DNA of 24,004 nt from UBA10161 sp964581105 (GTDB taxonomy: Archaea > Micrarchaeota > Micrarchaeia > Anstonellales > Anstonellaceae). Of this stretch, positions 7,616 to 15,414 are shown piece by piece. The first letter of the stretch is position 1. Every line of letters begins with the position of its first letter. The notes below the pieces were generated by a model. It made no database searches, was not told the origin of the DNA, and saw only the letters and a list, made by a program, of their open reading frames with translations. The position numbers were made by a program, and so were the translations under genes. The stretch lies in contig CAZOMB010000016.1 of NCBI GenBank assembly GCA_964581105.1, positions 1 to 24,004 on the forward strand. Direction: 5' to 3'.

Positions 7616-7621
7616 CCCTCC
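7616..7621 (-). promoter_or_regulatory. Ribosome binding site deciding the GTG start at 7609
   Basis: The minus strand reads GGAGGG, then six nt, then GTG. This is the strongest Shine-Dalgarno match nearby and sits just past the TGA of the upstream gene. It supports a GTG start and argues against the longer reading from ATG 7669. Confidence 0.75.
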
Positions 7622-7625
7622 ACAC

Positions 7626-9101
7626 TCAGTCAACTTCAATTTCAACAGTGCCTTTCTTTTCCTTAACATGTGTTTCTTTCCCCTCTTCCTTTTTCTCTTC
7701 TGTTTTTTCCTCTTTCTTTTCCTCTGCTTTGACAGGTTGTTTCTTCTTCTTTGGAGCTTCTACTTTTGCTTGTTGCGTTGTGCTTTGTTTTCCAAGCTCA
7801 GTTATCCTTGAGTTCAGCATCTTTTGGATATTCTGGACATTGACAATAGCACCCTGCAAATAGCCTTCTGAGGCGTCCTCATTTGATGAGAAAAACTCAA
7901 GAGCATTTTTTATTTTCCTTTGCACTTCCGCAACTAATCCACTTGATTCAATGTCTTTTGAAAGAAGAGCTTTTACAGCAGAATAGTTGAATGCTTCTAG
8001 CAAGGAATCAAGAGCTGAGTTGACAAGGGCTTCGGTTTCGCCTTTGTCTTGAGATTTTTTGGCAAGCCTAAGTGAATTCAAAGCAAGTGAAAACTTATCG
8101 TCTGCCCTTTTAAGATCATACTTTTCATTTGCAATTCTGAGCTTCTGTTCAAGGGAGGCGATTTCATCTGTGTAGCCTATTGATACCACTTCTCTTGTCA
8201 GAAGCTCCTTTGCAAGAGACTTGACTCTGTCCTTTAGTTCTAGTAATTGTGACTCCCCTATTATAACCTGGTCCCTTAGCCCTTTAACAAGATCTTCGAG
8301 GTAGCTGACATTACTTATAAGAAGTTCAGCCCCTTTATCTCTGTTGGTAAGCTCGCATGTACTGTCAAAAATAATGGCTTTCAGTTTATTGACTTCATTT
8401 TCTAAGTCTTTGGCATGCTGGTTAATTTGTTCTGTCTTTTTGTCTTGTTTTTGCTCAACAAGGCGCAAATCATTGACGTTTAATGCTCCAAGATTCTTAA
8501 GGTCTGAAGCCATTCTTTCTGCTTTTACTGCTGATTCTGAGATAACAAGAATTCTGGCATTCTCATCAGTGGCAAAATCCACACTGTTTTCATCGAAAAG
8601 ATACATTTTTGGCCCATATCTGCCCCTCCAAGCTAACCCACTGTCCAATGTAAAAAGATAGTATTTGACTATAAAAAGCTTATTCCCATCTTCATCGAAA
8701 AAGCGGAAAAAGGTCGCTTTCATCCTGTCAGCTTTTGGATTTGCGTTAAGGATTTCAAGGTATTTTGCGATTGTTTCAAAATCGCGGATAAAAGTTGCCT
8801 CGTTTGGCCTGACTCCGCCTCTCCCAAACTCGCTGGCATAATTTTCCCTGAAACTTTTTATGTCATTCTCAAGCGAGTTCGACCTGCCTGTTTTACCATC
8901 AAAGTTCAATGTAACTGGAAAGCCAACGGTATAGTTAAGCTTGCATTTTTCAAGCGCCTCGAGCTTTGGCACATGTGACATCTGCGTGTTTGTAATGCTA
9001 TTTATTCCTTCAATTGCTTCAAACAATTTGCGCGTCATCCTGCTTTGCCCCTTATGCCCTGTAGGCACCCTATTAAGCATTTTGTCAGTCATACTTTTCA
9101 T
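7626..9101 (-). CDS. Unrecognised 491-aa coiled-coil protein, member A of a paralogous pair
   Basis: A soluble-looking protein of unknown function. Residues 1-180 form a mixed, beta-containing N-terminal domain with KLFIVKYYLFTLDSG at about 141-155. Residues 182-218 hold ARILVISES then LKNLGALNVN and RLVEQKQ, a short alpha/beta segment. Long coiled-coil helices run from about 220 to 330, then a helical region (about 335-440), then a very charged Lys/Glu tail. The N-terminal domain, the ILVISxS/LNVN segment and the following coiled coil match the protein at 13733-14851 in order and wording, so the two are probably paralogues. The start is ATG 9101 with GAGGGTG upstream; GTG 9110 lies within that site. 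It diverges from the gene at 9246 and probably forms an operon with the CxxC repeat gene. Confidence 0.75.
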   Translation of the reverse strand: MKSMTDKMLNRVPTGHKGQSRMTRKLFEAIEGINSITNTQMSHVPKLEALEKCKLNYTVGFPVTLNFDGKTGRSNSLENDIKSFRENYASEFGRGGVRPNEATFIRDFETIAKYLEILNANPKADRMKATFFRFFDEDGNKLFIVKYYLFTLDSGLAWRGRYGPKMYLFDENSVDFATDENARILVISESAVKAERMASDLKNLGALNVNDLRLVEQKQDKKTEQINQHAKDLENEVNKLKAIIFDSTCELTNRDKGAELLISNVSYLEDLVKGLRDQVIIGESQLLELKDRVKSLAKELLTREVVSIGYTDEIASLEQKLRIANEKYDLKRADDKFSLALNSLRLAKKSQDKGETEALVNSALDSLLEAFNYSAVKALLSKDIESSGLVAEVQRKIKNALEFFSSNEDASEGYLQGAIVNVQNIQKMLNSRITELGKQSTTQQAKVEAPKKKKQPVKAEEKKEEKTEEKKEEGKETHVKEKKGTVEIEVD

Positions 9102-9138
9102 GTTACACACCCTCAGGAAGGTATTGTGTTAGAAATGG

Positions 9139-9156
9139 TTTAAAAATGTATGTTTT
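9139..9156 (-). promoter_or_regulatory. TATA box and upstream element of coiled-coil gene A
   Basis: The minus strand reads AAAACATACATTTTTAAA. The TATA part is centred about 42 nt before ATG 9101. Nearly the same string precedes the paralogous gene at 14851 (AAACATACACATTTATAAA), at nearly the same distance of 43 nt, so the element AAACATAC just upstream of the TATA box may be a shared regulatory or BRE site. Confidence 0.5.
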
Positions 9157-9195
9157 GGCTGCGGTACCTTTTGTGGCATTGGGCAGGAGAAAGGC

Positions 9196-9203
9196 TTATA
9201 AAT
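9196..9203 (+). promoter_or_regulatory. TATA box of the 9246 gene
   Basis: CTTATAAATA is a good archaeal TATA box centred about 46 nt before ATG 9246. The predicted leader of about 20 nt ends in GGTGGG, a clear ribosome binding site. It is separate from the TATA box of the divergent gene A. Confidence 0.55.
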
Positions 9204-9245
9204 ACATTTATCTCTATTATTTAACACAGTATATGTGGTGGGAAC

Positions 9246-9926
9246 ATGGAGAAAGCAACCCTAGAACTTAGGAAAAGGGCAGTGGAAAAGCTAGTAAATG
9301 CAAGGAGAATACAGTACCCAATAGTTGAAAAAATACTTGGAAAAGGATGGGTCCTTAAAAATAGTTGCCTTGTTGAAGAAATCCGCTCGGTTGTCAAAGA
9401 AAATGGGAGCAATCCTGCCTACGAGAAGATTGAAAACAATATGAGAAGCAAAATGGTTGCTCTGACTGAAAGGCACAGAGAGTTTATCAATGAGAAGAGT
9501 GGAGAAGATAAAGAGAAAGACAAAAAGCCTAAACCAGAAATGCAAAAGAATCTCCTTAAAGACGGAGAGGATGAATACTACAAAGAGGCCGAAAAAATCA
9601 CGCAGGACTACTCATTCATACTCAAGGAACTGTTGTTGGACAGGAGATTCAGGGCAGAGATAAGAGTACTTGACAAAGCCCTGGAGTTGACTACTGACAA
9701 GAAAGAAAAGCATGAAATTGGAAAGATTATAGACTCAGAATGCGCGAAATTTGAAAAAATAGCTCTGGAAAAGAGAAACTTTTTGATAGAAGCAGAAAAG
9801 CTTGCTAAAGATAATCCTAGATTCAATGGATATGACGAGGCTATCAAAGAAACGCCTGTTAGCAAGCTTTTGCCAATCGCGGAGAAAATCAGGGAAAACG
9901 GGTTTAGCGAAGAGATATTCCAATAA
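9246..9926 (+). CDS. Unrecognised 226-aa charged helical protein
   Basis: Function unknown. The sequence is rich in Lys and Glu with heptad-like hydrophobic spacing and should be almost entirely helical. There is a helical block at about 1-85, a Lys/Glu/Asp linker at about 86-108, and a second helical block from about 110 to 226. No membrane helix, signal peptide, Cys pair or catalytic motif is visible. ATG 9246 has GGTGGG five nt upstream and its own TATA box. It diverges from the 491-aa coiled-coil gene across 144 nt, suggesting but not proving shared function. It is followed after 46 nt by the PfkB kinase, which seems to have its own promoter. Confidence 0.75.
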   Translation: MEKATLELRKRAVEKLVNARRIQYPIVEKILGKGWVLKNSCLVEEIRSVVKENGSNPAYEKIENNMRSKMVALTERHREFINEKSGEDKEKDKKPKPEMQKNLLKDGEDEYYKEAEKITQDYSFILKELLLDRRFRAEIRVLDKALELTTDKKEKHEIGKIIDSECAKFEKIALEKRNFLIEAEKLAKDNPRFNGYDEAIKETPVSKLLPIAEKIRENGFSEEIFQ

Positions 9927-9972
9927 TCCTGATTGAGCAAAGTAATATTTAGCTAGCCCTTGAAAGCCCTCT

Positions 9973-10932
9973 ATGGACTTGTTTGCGCTTGGCACGCCTG
10001 TTGTTGATGTTTTTGCAAAAGCTGATGACAAGCTGCTAAAATCGCTTGGTGCAAAAAAGGGGGCCACTGCTTATTTTTCTGCGAAAAGAGTGGAGCAGAT
10101 AGAAAAAAAGCTGAAAAAGAGGCTAATTTACCGCTATGCAGGGGACAACGCAAGAAATGTGTGTGAGGGGTTTGCTGCTCTAGGTGGATTTTGCGGCTTT
10201 CAGGGCGCTGTTGGTGATGATGAGGATGCTTCTTATTTTGCTGCCAATTTGCAGGAGTGCTCAATTTCAGGCTTTTTGCAGAGGAAAAAGGGAAGCACAG
10301 GGAAAATAATTGCCCTTATTACCCCTGACAGGGAAAGGACCTTTATTGCTGATTTAGGAGTTTCAACAAAGTGCACAAGAAAGCTGGGGGTTGCAGCAAA
10401 AAAGTCAAGGATGTTTTTTGTTGGCTCTACTACATTGTCAGGCAAAAGGGATGTTGCAAGGCTTGCCATTGAGTATATGGAGATTTTCAAAAAGGGCAAA
10501 AAGAAAGTTGCAATATCCCTTGAAAACCCGCCAATGGTTGCAAAAGACAGGAAAATGCTTCTCTCCATTGTGAAAAAGTATGCTGATGTCCTTTTTTTGA
10601 ATGAAGATGAGGCAAAAGCATTTCTTGGCAAAAATTATGAAAAAAAGCTGCTTAACCTCAAGCCGAAAATCCCCATTTTTTTGAAGAAAGGGAAATCTGG
10701 CTCCCAAGTTATGCTAAGAGGGAGGAAATTCTCTGTTTCTGCCTTGAAAACAAATGCAGCTGACACTACTGGAGCAGGGGATGCTTATGCTGCAGGCACT
10801 TTGTATGCAATGAGCAGGGGCTATTCTGTTCTTTCATGCGCAAAAATGGGAAGCTATCTGGCCTCAAAAGTCGTGCAAAAAATAGGGGCAGGAGTGCCAA
10901 TGAGGCATACGAGAATGAAAGTCAGGCTGTGA
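9973..10932 (+). CDS. PfkB-family carbohydrate/nucleoside kinase
   Basis: A 319-aa cytoplasmic kinase of the ribokinase/adenosine kinase family, transferring ATP phosphate to a sugar or nucleoside hydroxyl. The first PfkB signature region is GDNARNVCEGFAALGG near residues 57-72. The second is NAADTTGAGDAYAAG, with the anion-hole GAG at 267-269 and the catalytic Asp at 270. Length is normal for the family. Its 3' end overlaps the convergent amidohydrolase by 11 nt; that enzyme is of the SAH/adenosine deaminase type, so an adenosine or related nucleoside is a reasonable substrate guess. ATG 9973 lacks a clear ribosome binding site; ATATTTAG about 25 nt upstream may be a TATA box for leaderless expression. 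Substrate cannot be fixed from sequence. Confidence 0.9.
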   Translation: MDLFALGTPVVDVFAKADDKLLKSLGAKKGATAYFSAKRVEQIEKKLKKRLIYRYAGDNARNVCEGFAALGGFCGFQGAVGDDEDASYFAANLQECSISGFLQRKKGSTGKIIALITPDRERTFIADLGVSTKCTRKLGVAAKKSRMFFVGSTTLSGKRDVARLAIEYMEIFKKGKKKVAISLENPPMVAKDRKMLLSIVKKYADVLFLNEDEAKAFLGKNYEKKLLNLKPKIPIFLKKGKSGSQVMLRGRKFSVSALKTNAADTTGAGDAYAAGTLYAMSRGYSVLSCAKMGSYLASKVVQKIGAGVPMRHTRMKVRL

Positions 10933-12175
10933 GCTTGTTTTTCTCCTTTTCTGCTTGCTCAACTACCTTTTCCTCGTTAAAAGTGAGTATTTTCCTGTCT
11001 TTCATTACCAGTTTTCCGCCTATTATGGAATCTGTTATGTTTCCTGCGTGTGCTGAGTATATGAGATTTGCCAATAAGCTGTGTGATGGCACTAAATTGG
11101 CTGCTTTTTTGTCAAGTAGAATAATGTCTGCGAGCAAGCCTGGTTTCAAGCTCCCTGCATTTATGCCAAGTGCTCTTGCGCCTCCAAGGGTTGCTGCAGA
11201 AAAAAGAGACTGTGCATTTGCAACCCTTGGGTCCCAGCGGCAGTTCTTTTGCAGCAAGCCAAGGGTTTTCATTGTCTCAAGCATGGAGAGTGAATTGTTT
11301 GAGGCAGAGCCGTCTGTCCCAAGGGAAATATTCATGCCAAATTCCTGCATTTCAGGCATTGGCGCTGTTGAGCCTCCTGCCAATTTCATGTTTGACACTG
11401 GGTTTAAAGATGCTGACACCTGTTTTGAGGCAAGAAGCCGAACTTCTTCTTTTGTCAGCCATACGCAATGGGCAAGAACCGTCCTTTTTGAAAGCACTCC
11501 CAGCGAGTTTAGGTAATAGGCAGGCCTTTTCTTTGTTTTTTCAAGGCAAACAAATACCTCTTTTCTTGTTTCTGACAAATGCATGTGATAAGGAACTGAA
11601 TATTTTGAGGAAAGCTTGTTTGCTGCAATAAGAAGCTCTTTTGAGCACAAATAAATTGAGTGTGGGGCAATTGAGCAGCGCATTTTTCCTTTCCCATGCC
11701 AGTCTTTTACCAGCTTTTCTGCGATTGAAAGCTCTTTTTTCCTTTTTTTCTCATCCCCTAAGTCGACCATTCCATAGCCTAAAGTTGCCCTTATGCCTGA
11801 TTTTGAGGCTGCTTTTGCAACCTCATGCATGTGAAAGTACATGTCTGAAAAGCAGGTTGTGCCTGATTTTATCATTTCAAGGCAGGCGAGCATTGTGCCA
11901 ATGTATACTTGCTTTGCTGTTAGTTTTTCCTCTGCTTTTCTTACTTTTGAAAGCCATGCCTCAAGCTTCATGTCCTCTGCAATTCCCTTGAAAAGAGACA
12001 TTGGCGCATGTGTATGTGTATTGACAAGGCCAGGGATTGCAATTTTTCCTTTTGCGTTTATTTTTTCGCATGAGGCGGAAATTGCTGAAGAAACTTTTGC
12101 TATTTTGTTTCCCTCTATCAATATGTCTGCTGTTTTGCCTGAAAGCAGGGTTGCGCCTTTTATCAGAAGTGCCAT
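10922..12175 (-). CDS. Amidohydrolase, SAH/MTA/5'-deoxyadenosine deaminase type
   Basis: A 417-aa metal-dependent deaminase of the ATZ/TRZ (MtaD/DadD) family, which converts the adenine of S-adenosylhomocysteine, methylthioadenosine, 5'-deoxyadenosine or adenosine to hypoxanthine. Metal and catalytic positions are present: HTH (His 54, His 56), YHMHLSET (His 199, Glu 202), TVLAHCVW (His 236) and SLGTDGSASNN (Asp 288). The N-terminal beta segment and C-terminal KPGLLADIILLD are the usual composite beta-sandwich parts. Many archaea use such an enzyme for SAH removal. GTTAAAAATC, the minus strand of 12195-12204, lies 25 nt before ATG 12175, so expression is probably leaderless. Exact substrate preference is inference. 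Confidence 0.9.
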   Translation of the reverse strand: MALLIKGATLLSGKTADILIEGNKIAKVSSAISASCEKINAKGKIAIPGLVNTHTHAPMSLFKGIAEDMKLEAWLSKVRKAEEKLTAKQVYIGTMLACLEMIKSGTTCFSDMYFHMHEVAKAASKSGIRATLGYGMVDLGDEKKRKKELSIAEKLVKDWHGKGKMRCSIAPHSIYLCSKELLIAANKLSSKYSVPYHMHLSETRKEVFVCLEKTKKRPAYYLNSLGVLSKRTVLAHCVWLTKEEVRLLASKQVSASLNPVSNMKLAGGSTAPMPEMQEFGMNISLGTDGSASNNSLSMLETMKTLGLLQKNCRWDPRVANAQSLFSAATLGGARALGINAGSLKPGLLADIILLDKKAANLVPSHSLLANLIYSAHAGNITDSIIGGKLVMKDRKILTFNEEKVVEQAEKEKNKLTA

Positions 12176-12194
12176 GACAGGGTTTTAATGTGCC

Positions 12195-12204
12195 GATTTT
12201 TAAC
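12195..12204 (-). promoter_or_regulatory. TATA box of the amidohydrolase gene
   Basis: GTTAAAAATC on the minus strand is centred 25 nt before ATG 12175, which fits a leaderless transcript. The complement GATTTTTAAC also lies about 35 nt before the divergent OB-fold start at 12235, so it might serve both directions. Confidence 0.35.
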
Positions 12205-12234
12205 GTTTTGCTCTCTTAACTTTCTTGGGAGGTT

Positions 12235-12570
12235 ATGGATATTGATGAGGGCAAGACCGCCTTTGCAGCTGCCTGCATTGCAGCAGCTGGCATCCTGATT
12301 CTTTTTTTGCTTTCAGAAACCCCAACAAGCTCAAGTGTTGCACAGGCACTTGTTGCAAATGAGAATGAGCTATTGAAGATAAATGGAATAGCTGTGAATA
12401 TTACTGGCGAGAAATTCCTTTTGTGTGACAGGCTTTGCATAAGCATAAGAAGCAATCAATTGCCAACTTCTTTTCTTTTGGAAGAGGAAAGGCAAGCTAC
12501 TGTTACTGGGAGAGTAAAAGAATACTGGGGAAGAAGGTATATTGAGGCTGAAAAAATCGATGTGAAATGA
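12235..12570 (+). CDS. Membrane-anchored OB-fold protein
   Basis: A 111-aa protein with one N-terminal hydrophobic helix (residues about 9-27, AAACIAAAGILILFLL) and a small beta-rich domain at about 45-111. KINGIAVNITGEKFLLCD, then ATVTGRVKEYWGRRYIEAEKI, follows the strand order of archaeal OB-fold (tRNA-anticodon-like) domains often found as membrane-bound proteins. The domain would face outside if the helix is an uncleaved signal anchor. GGGAGG lies only 2 nt before ATG 12235, which is close, so the exact start is slightly uncertain. The stop overlaps the start of the next gene (ATGA), indicating coupling with the DUF112 membrane protein. Ligand unknown. Confidence 0.75.
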   Translation: MDIDEGKTAFAAACIAAAGILILFLLSETPTSSSVAQALVANENELLKINGIAVNITGEKFLLCDRLCISIRSNQLPTSFLLEEERQATVTGRVKEYWGRRYIEAEKIDVK

Positions 12571-13736
12571 TGCTTTACATAATTGCAGTTGCTGCAGGCA
12601 TTTTGCTTGGCATTTTTTCAGGGCTTGTGCCAGGAATACACTCAAATACTGTTGCATCTGTTCTTTCAATGCTTCCGATTTCACCTGAAGCTTTTCCCTA
12701 TATTATAGCAGCTGTGCTTGGCGCTCATTTGGTTTTCCAGTTCCTGCCTGCAATTTTCCTGTCAATACCTGACAGCAGTGTTGTTGTTTCTGTTCTTCCT
12801 GGCCATAGGATGGCACTTGAGGGCAGGGGAAGGCAGGCAATAACAATATGTGCATTTTCTGTTATGCTTGCAGCAGTATCATCAGCCATTCTTTTGCCTG
12901 TCTCGCTTGTCCTTTTGCCGGCTCTTTACTCAGTAATACAGCCAAATATGGCTCTTGTCTTAATTGCTGCTTCTCTCTTCCTTGTTGCAAGTGAAAGGGA
13001 ACTGAAAAAAATAGGTTTTGCCTTGTTCGTATTCCTGCTTGCAGGGGCTTTGGGCATTGCAAGCATGAGAGGGGCAATTGTACAGCCGCTTTTCCCTGCC
13101 TTTTCAGGCCTGTTTGCTGCAAGCGGAATACTGCTTTCCTTTACAATGAAAAGGAAAATGCCCAAGCAGAAAAAAGAGACAGCAAAATTGGACTTTTTGC
13201 CCTATGTAGCTGCAGGATTGGTTTTGGGAATGCTCTCTGACCTTTTGCCAGGGATTGCAGCTCCTGCGCAGATTGCTGTTTTTGCCTCTGTCCTGGTTTC
13301 AACAAAAGAGGCAAGAAAGTTCCTGGCGCTTGTTGCGTCAATTGCTGCCTCTCACTGTATTTTTGCATTTGCTGCAATGATTTCAATAGGAAAGGCAAGA
13401 GAAGGCTCTTTGGCAATAATGCAGCAAATAAACCCTGTTTTCCTGCCAGACTTGCCTGTGCTGATAGGAATTTTGCTTGTTTCAATTGGGGTTTGCGCTT
13501 TTTTGCTGACAAAAATTGCAAAGCACGCAGGAAAGCTGCAGGAAATTGACATGAATGCAATTAATTTGCTTATACTTGCCTACCTTGTGCTGGCTGTTGC
13601 AATAATCTCAGGAGGCACAGGGTTGCTCTTGTTTGCAACTGCAACTGCTGTTGGGGTAATTCCTCCTCTTTTAGGAATAAGAAGAACCCATGTAATGGGA
13701 TTGATTATTGTCCCTTCTATTTTGCTTTACCTTTAG
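12567..13736 (+). CDS. DUF112/TctA-like polytopic membrane protein
   Basis: A 389-aa integral membrane protein with about 10 hydrophobic segments. It contains two related signature loops, GLVPGIHSNTVASVL at about 19-33 and DLLPGIAAPAQIAVF near 222-236, the inverted-repeat pattern of the TctA-like (COG1784, DUF112) family. The bacterial relatives are membrane subunits of tripartite tricarboxylate transporters; the archaeal single proteins have no proven substrate. No TctB or TctC partner is nearby, but the upstream OB-fold membrane protein is translationally coupled. Either of the two tandem ATGs (12567 or 12570) may be used. Its TAG overlaps the stop of the convergent coiled-coil gene. Confidence 0.85.
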   Translation: MMLYIIAVAAGILLGIFSGLVPGIHSNTVASVLSMLPISPEAFPYIIAAVLGAHLVFQFLPAIFLSIPDSSVVVSVLPGHRMALEGRGRQAITICAFSVMLAAVSSAILLPVSLVLLPALYSVIQPNMALVLIAASLFLVASERELKKIGFALFVFLLAGALGIASMRGAIVQPLFPAFSGLFAASGILLSFTMKRKMPKQKKETAKLDFLPYVAAGLVLGMLSDLLPGIAAPAQIAVFASVLVSTKEARKFLALVASIAASHCIFAFAAMISIGKAREGSLAIMQQINPVFLPDLPVLIGILLVSIGVCAFLLTKIAKHAGKLQEIDMNAINLLILAYLVLAVAIISGGTGLLLFATATAVGVIPPLLGIRRTHVMGLIIVPSILLYL

Positions 13737-14851
13737 AAAAGGCTGTTAAGAGAGTCGTTTAGCTCTTTCTTTGCTCCCTCTATAGCCTTCTTTTTCCTAA
13801 ACCCAGGGTCAGCAAGTTCTTGCAAAGCCTTCTTCATGGCAGATTCTAGGTTTTTGTTTCTTTTTACTGTAGCATTGTAATCAGTACTGGTTTTGTCAAG
13901 TTCTTTCTTTGTATTATCTAGCTTCTCGGTCTTTTCATCAAGCTCTGTTTTCGTGTTCTCAAGAATCTTCAGCTTTTCCTTGAGATCGTCTTCAAGATTA
14001 TAAATATCGTTTTTGAGCTGACCGACCCTGCCTTGTGCATTTATTCCTCTTTTCTTCGCGTCTTTAACTTGCTTATTAAGTTCCGTTACTTGTTCCTCAA
14101 GAAGCTCGATCTTTGCACCTAGTTGCAGGCCTTCTGGTTTTTTGAATTTTTGTCCAACTAAGCTAACATTTACATTAAGAACACCTATGGACTCAAGCAG
14201 TGAAACAGCTCTAAGAGCCCCTCTATCAGTCTCCTTTGAGGTGCTGAGAACAAGTATGCCCATGTCTGGGTTTTCCATCAATGAATATGGCTGGTCGTAT
14301 TGATATTTTAGATATATCTCATTATAGGCTTGTTTCTTTTCAGCATCAGTTATTTGAGAGGAATCTACTTTTTTTATGCTCTCGCGTTTTGAGAGTGAGT
14401 TACCTGAACCATCGTACATCGTATACTTAAAAAGATAAAGTCTCTTTCCAGAAGAATGTGTATAAGTGGCCATTTGTTGACTAAAGTTTATAGAACCGCA
14501 TTTGTTGTTTGTTGCAATGTCCTGCAATGCCGAAAAAAACAATTGAGCTTCTTTTGCAAGCTCCTGATTGTCCTCCTCTAAGTAATCCTCAATAGTCTCC
14601 TGTACAGCTTTACGGTTATTCTCATGCATGCGAAAGGTTTTGTGGTCAAAATCAAGAGAGCCCCCATATGGACTAAACGACAGGCCTGTGTTATTCTCAC
14701 TCTTTTTGTAACCTGCGAACGGAAGTGGAGCATTTTCCCTAATGTACTTGTCAAATTTTCCTTTCTTGAATTCTTTCTTTTCCTCCTTAGTCCACTGGGA
14801 CATTGGTTTGTTTGGTTTTATCGGAATGAATACGTGTTTTGAACCGTTCAT
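13733..14851 (-). CDS. Unrecognised 372-aa coiled-coil protein, member B of a paralogous pair
   Basis: Function unknown. Residues 1-190 form a mixed domain with SLDFDHKTFRM near 65-75 and RLYLFKYTMYDGSGN near 137-151. Residues 197-235 contain MGILVLSTS, then LESIGVLNVN and LVGQK. A long coiled coil follows (about 245-345), made of regular Lys/Glu/Leu heptads, ending in a basic helical tail. The domain order and the ILV(I/L)SxS, LNVN and V(E/G)QK words match the 491-aa protein at 7626-9101. This copy lacks the C-terminal helical extension and Lys/Glu tail. ATG 14851 has GAGGTGG upstream; GTG 14860 lies in that site. It sits between DUF112 and S8e, genes of a different kind, as if inserted. Confidence 0.75.
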   Translation of the reverse strand: MNGSKHVFIPIKPNKPMSQWTKEEKKEFKKGKFDKYIRENAPLPFAGYKKSENNTGLSFSPYGGSLDFDHKTFRMHENNRKAVQETIEDYLEEDNQELAKEAQLFFSALQDIATNNKCGSINFSQQMATYTHSSGKRLYLFKYTMYDGSGNSLSKRESIKKVDSSQITDAEKKQAYNEIYLKYQYDQPYSLMENPDMGILVLSTSKETDRGALRAVSLLESIGVLNVNVSLVGQKFKKPEGLQLGAKIELLEEQVTELNKQVKDAKKRGINAQGRVGQLKNDIYNLEDDLKEKLKILENTKTELDEKTEKLDNTKKELDKTSTDYNATVKRNKNLESAMKKALQELADPGFRKKKAIEGAKKELNDSLNSLF

Positions 14852-14889
14852 TATTACCACCTCGTCTGACAGGATTATGTGGCAAACAG

Positions 14890-14908
14890 TTTATAAATGT
14901 GTATGTTT
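14890..14908 (-). promoter_or_regulatory. TATA box and upstream element of coiled-coil gene B
   Basis: The minus strand reads AAACATACACATTTATAAA with TATA centre about 43 nt before ATG 14851. It closely resembles the sequence before the paralogue A in string, order and spacing, with a two-nt difference between the AAACATAC block and the TATA box. Confidence 0.55.
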
Positions 14909-14958
14909 ATGGGGAGATGTGGGGTTTGCTAAAAGGAGTATTGATACCTGCCAGAGAA

Positions 14959-15339
14959 TTAGATGAGCCGTCCGTTTACTACGCCATCTTGCCCAACGCG
15001 GTTTGTTATCTTTACTTTTCCTGCTTCTGTGTCGACTATTGTCCCTTTTGTCACAATATTCCGCCTTGCGTAGTGGCGGTTGTCAGGGGTCTCAAGAACA
15101 GTCCTCATTTCAACCCTTTTCATCCCTTCTTTTGTAAGGACATTAACAAACTGGGCTGCTTTTAGCTTGACTTTCCTTACATTGCCCCTTGCCCTTCTTA
15201 CGTCCCTTGAGGTTTTTTTGCCTACTTTTGTTGCAGTGAAGTGGCCGCCAACATAGCGAAGCTTCTTGTCTGTCCTTTTTCCCCGCTTTCCGCCGGTTCC
15301 CCTGGTTTTTGAGCCTGATGCTCCGTGGTAATTTTCCAT
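14959..15339 (-). CDS. rps8e: Ribosomal protein S8e
   Basis: A 126-aa small-subunit ribosomal protein of the archaeal/eukaryotic S8e family. The N-terminal basic GSKTRGTGGKRGKR motif and the central TPDNRHYARRNIVTKGTI signature are diagnostic, and the length is normal for archaea. ATG 15339 has AGGTG 8 nt upstream. A TATA box (TTTTTAAACA on the minus strand) at about 15381-15390 is shared with or adjacent to that of the divergent Cgi121 gene. The arrangement is ordinary except for the neighbouring coiled-coil gene on the downstream side. Confidence 0.97.
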   Translation of the reverse strand: MENYHGASGSKTRGTGGKRGKRTDKKLRYVGGHFTATKVGKKTSRDVRRARGNVRKVKLKAAQFVNVLTKEGMKRVEMRTVLETPDNRHYARRNIVTKGTIVDTEAGKVKITNRVGQDGVVNGRLI

Positions 15340-15382
15340 TTTTGCTGCACCTCTGACGCAGGCTTTAATATTCAGGCACTTG

Positions 15383-15390
15383 TTTAAAAA
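15383..15390. promoter_or_regulatory. Palindromic TATA box between S8e and Cgi121 genes
   Basis: TTTAAAAA contains the self-complementary TTTAAA. To the right its centre is 28 nt before ATG 15415, predicting a leaderless Cgi121 transcript. To the left it lies 47 nt before the S8e ATG, giving a leader of about 20 nt that carries the AGGTG site. I see no better separate TATA box for either gene, so it may work in both directions. Confidence 0.45.
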
Positions 15391-15414
15391 GGTTGCACAA
15401 GCCCATCTACAAAT

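Noticed and set aside
7609..7669. Longer ATG start at 7669 for the CxxC repeat protein
   Set aside because: It would overlap the upstream gene by 44 nt and lacks a ribosome binding site, whereas GTG 7609 has GGAGGG at good spacing.
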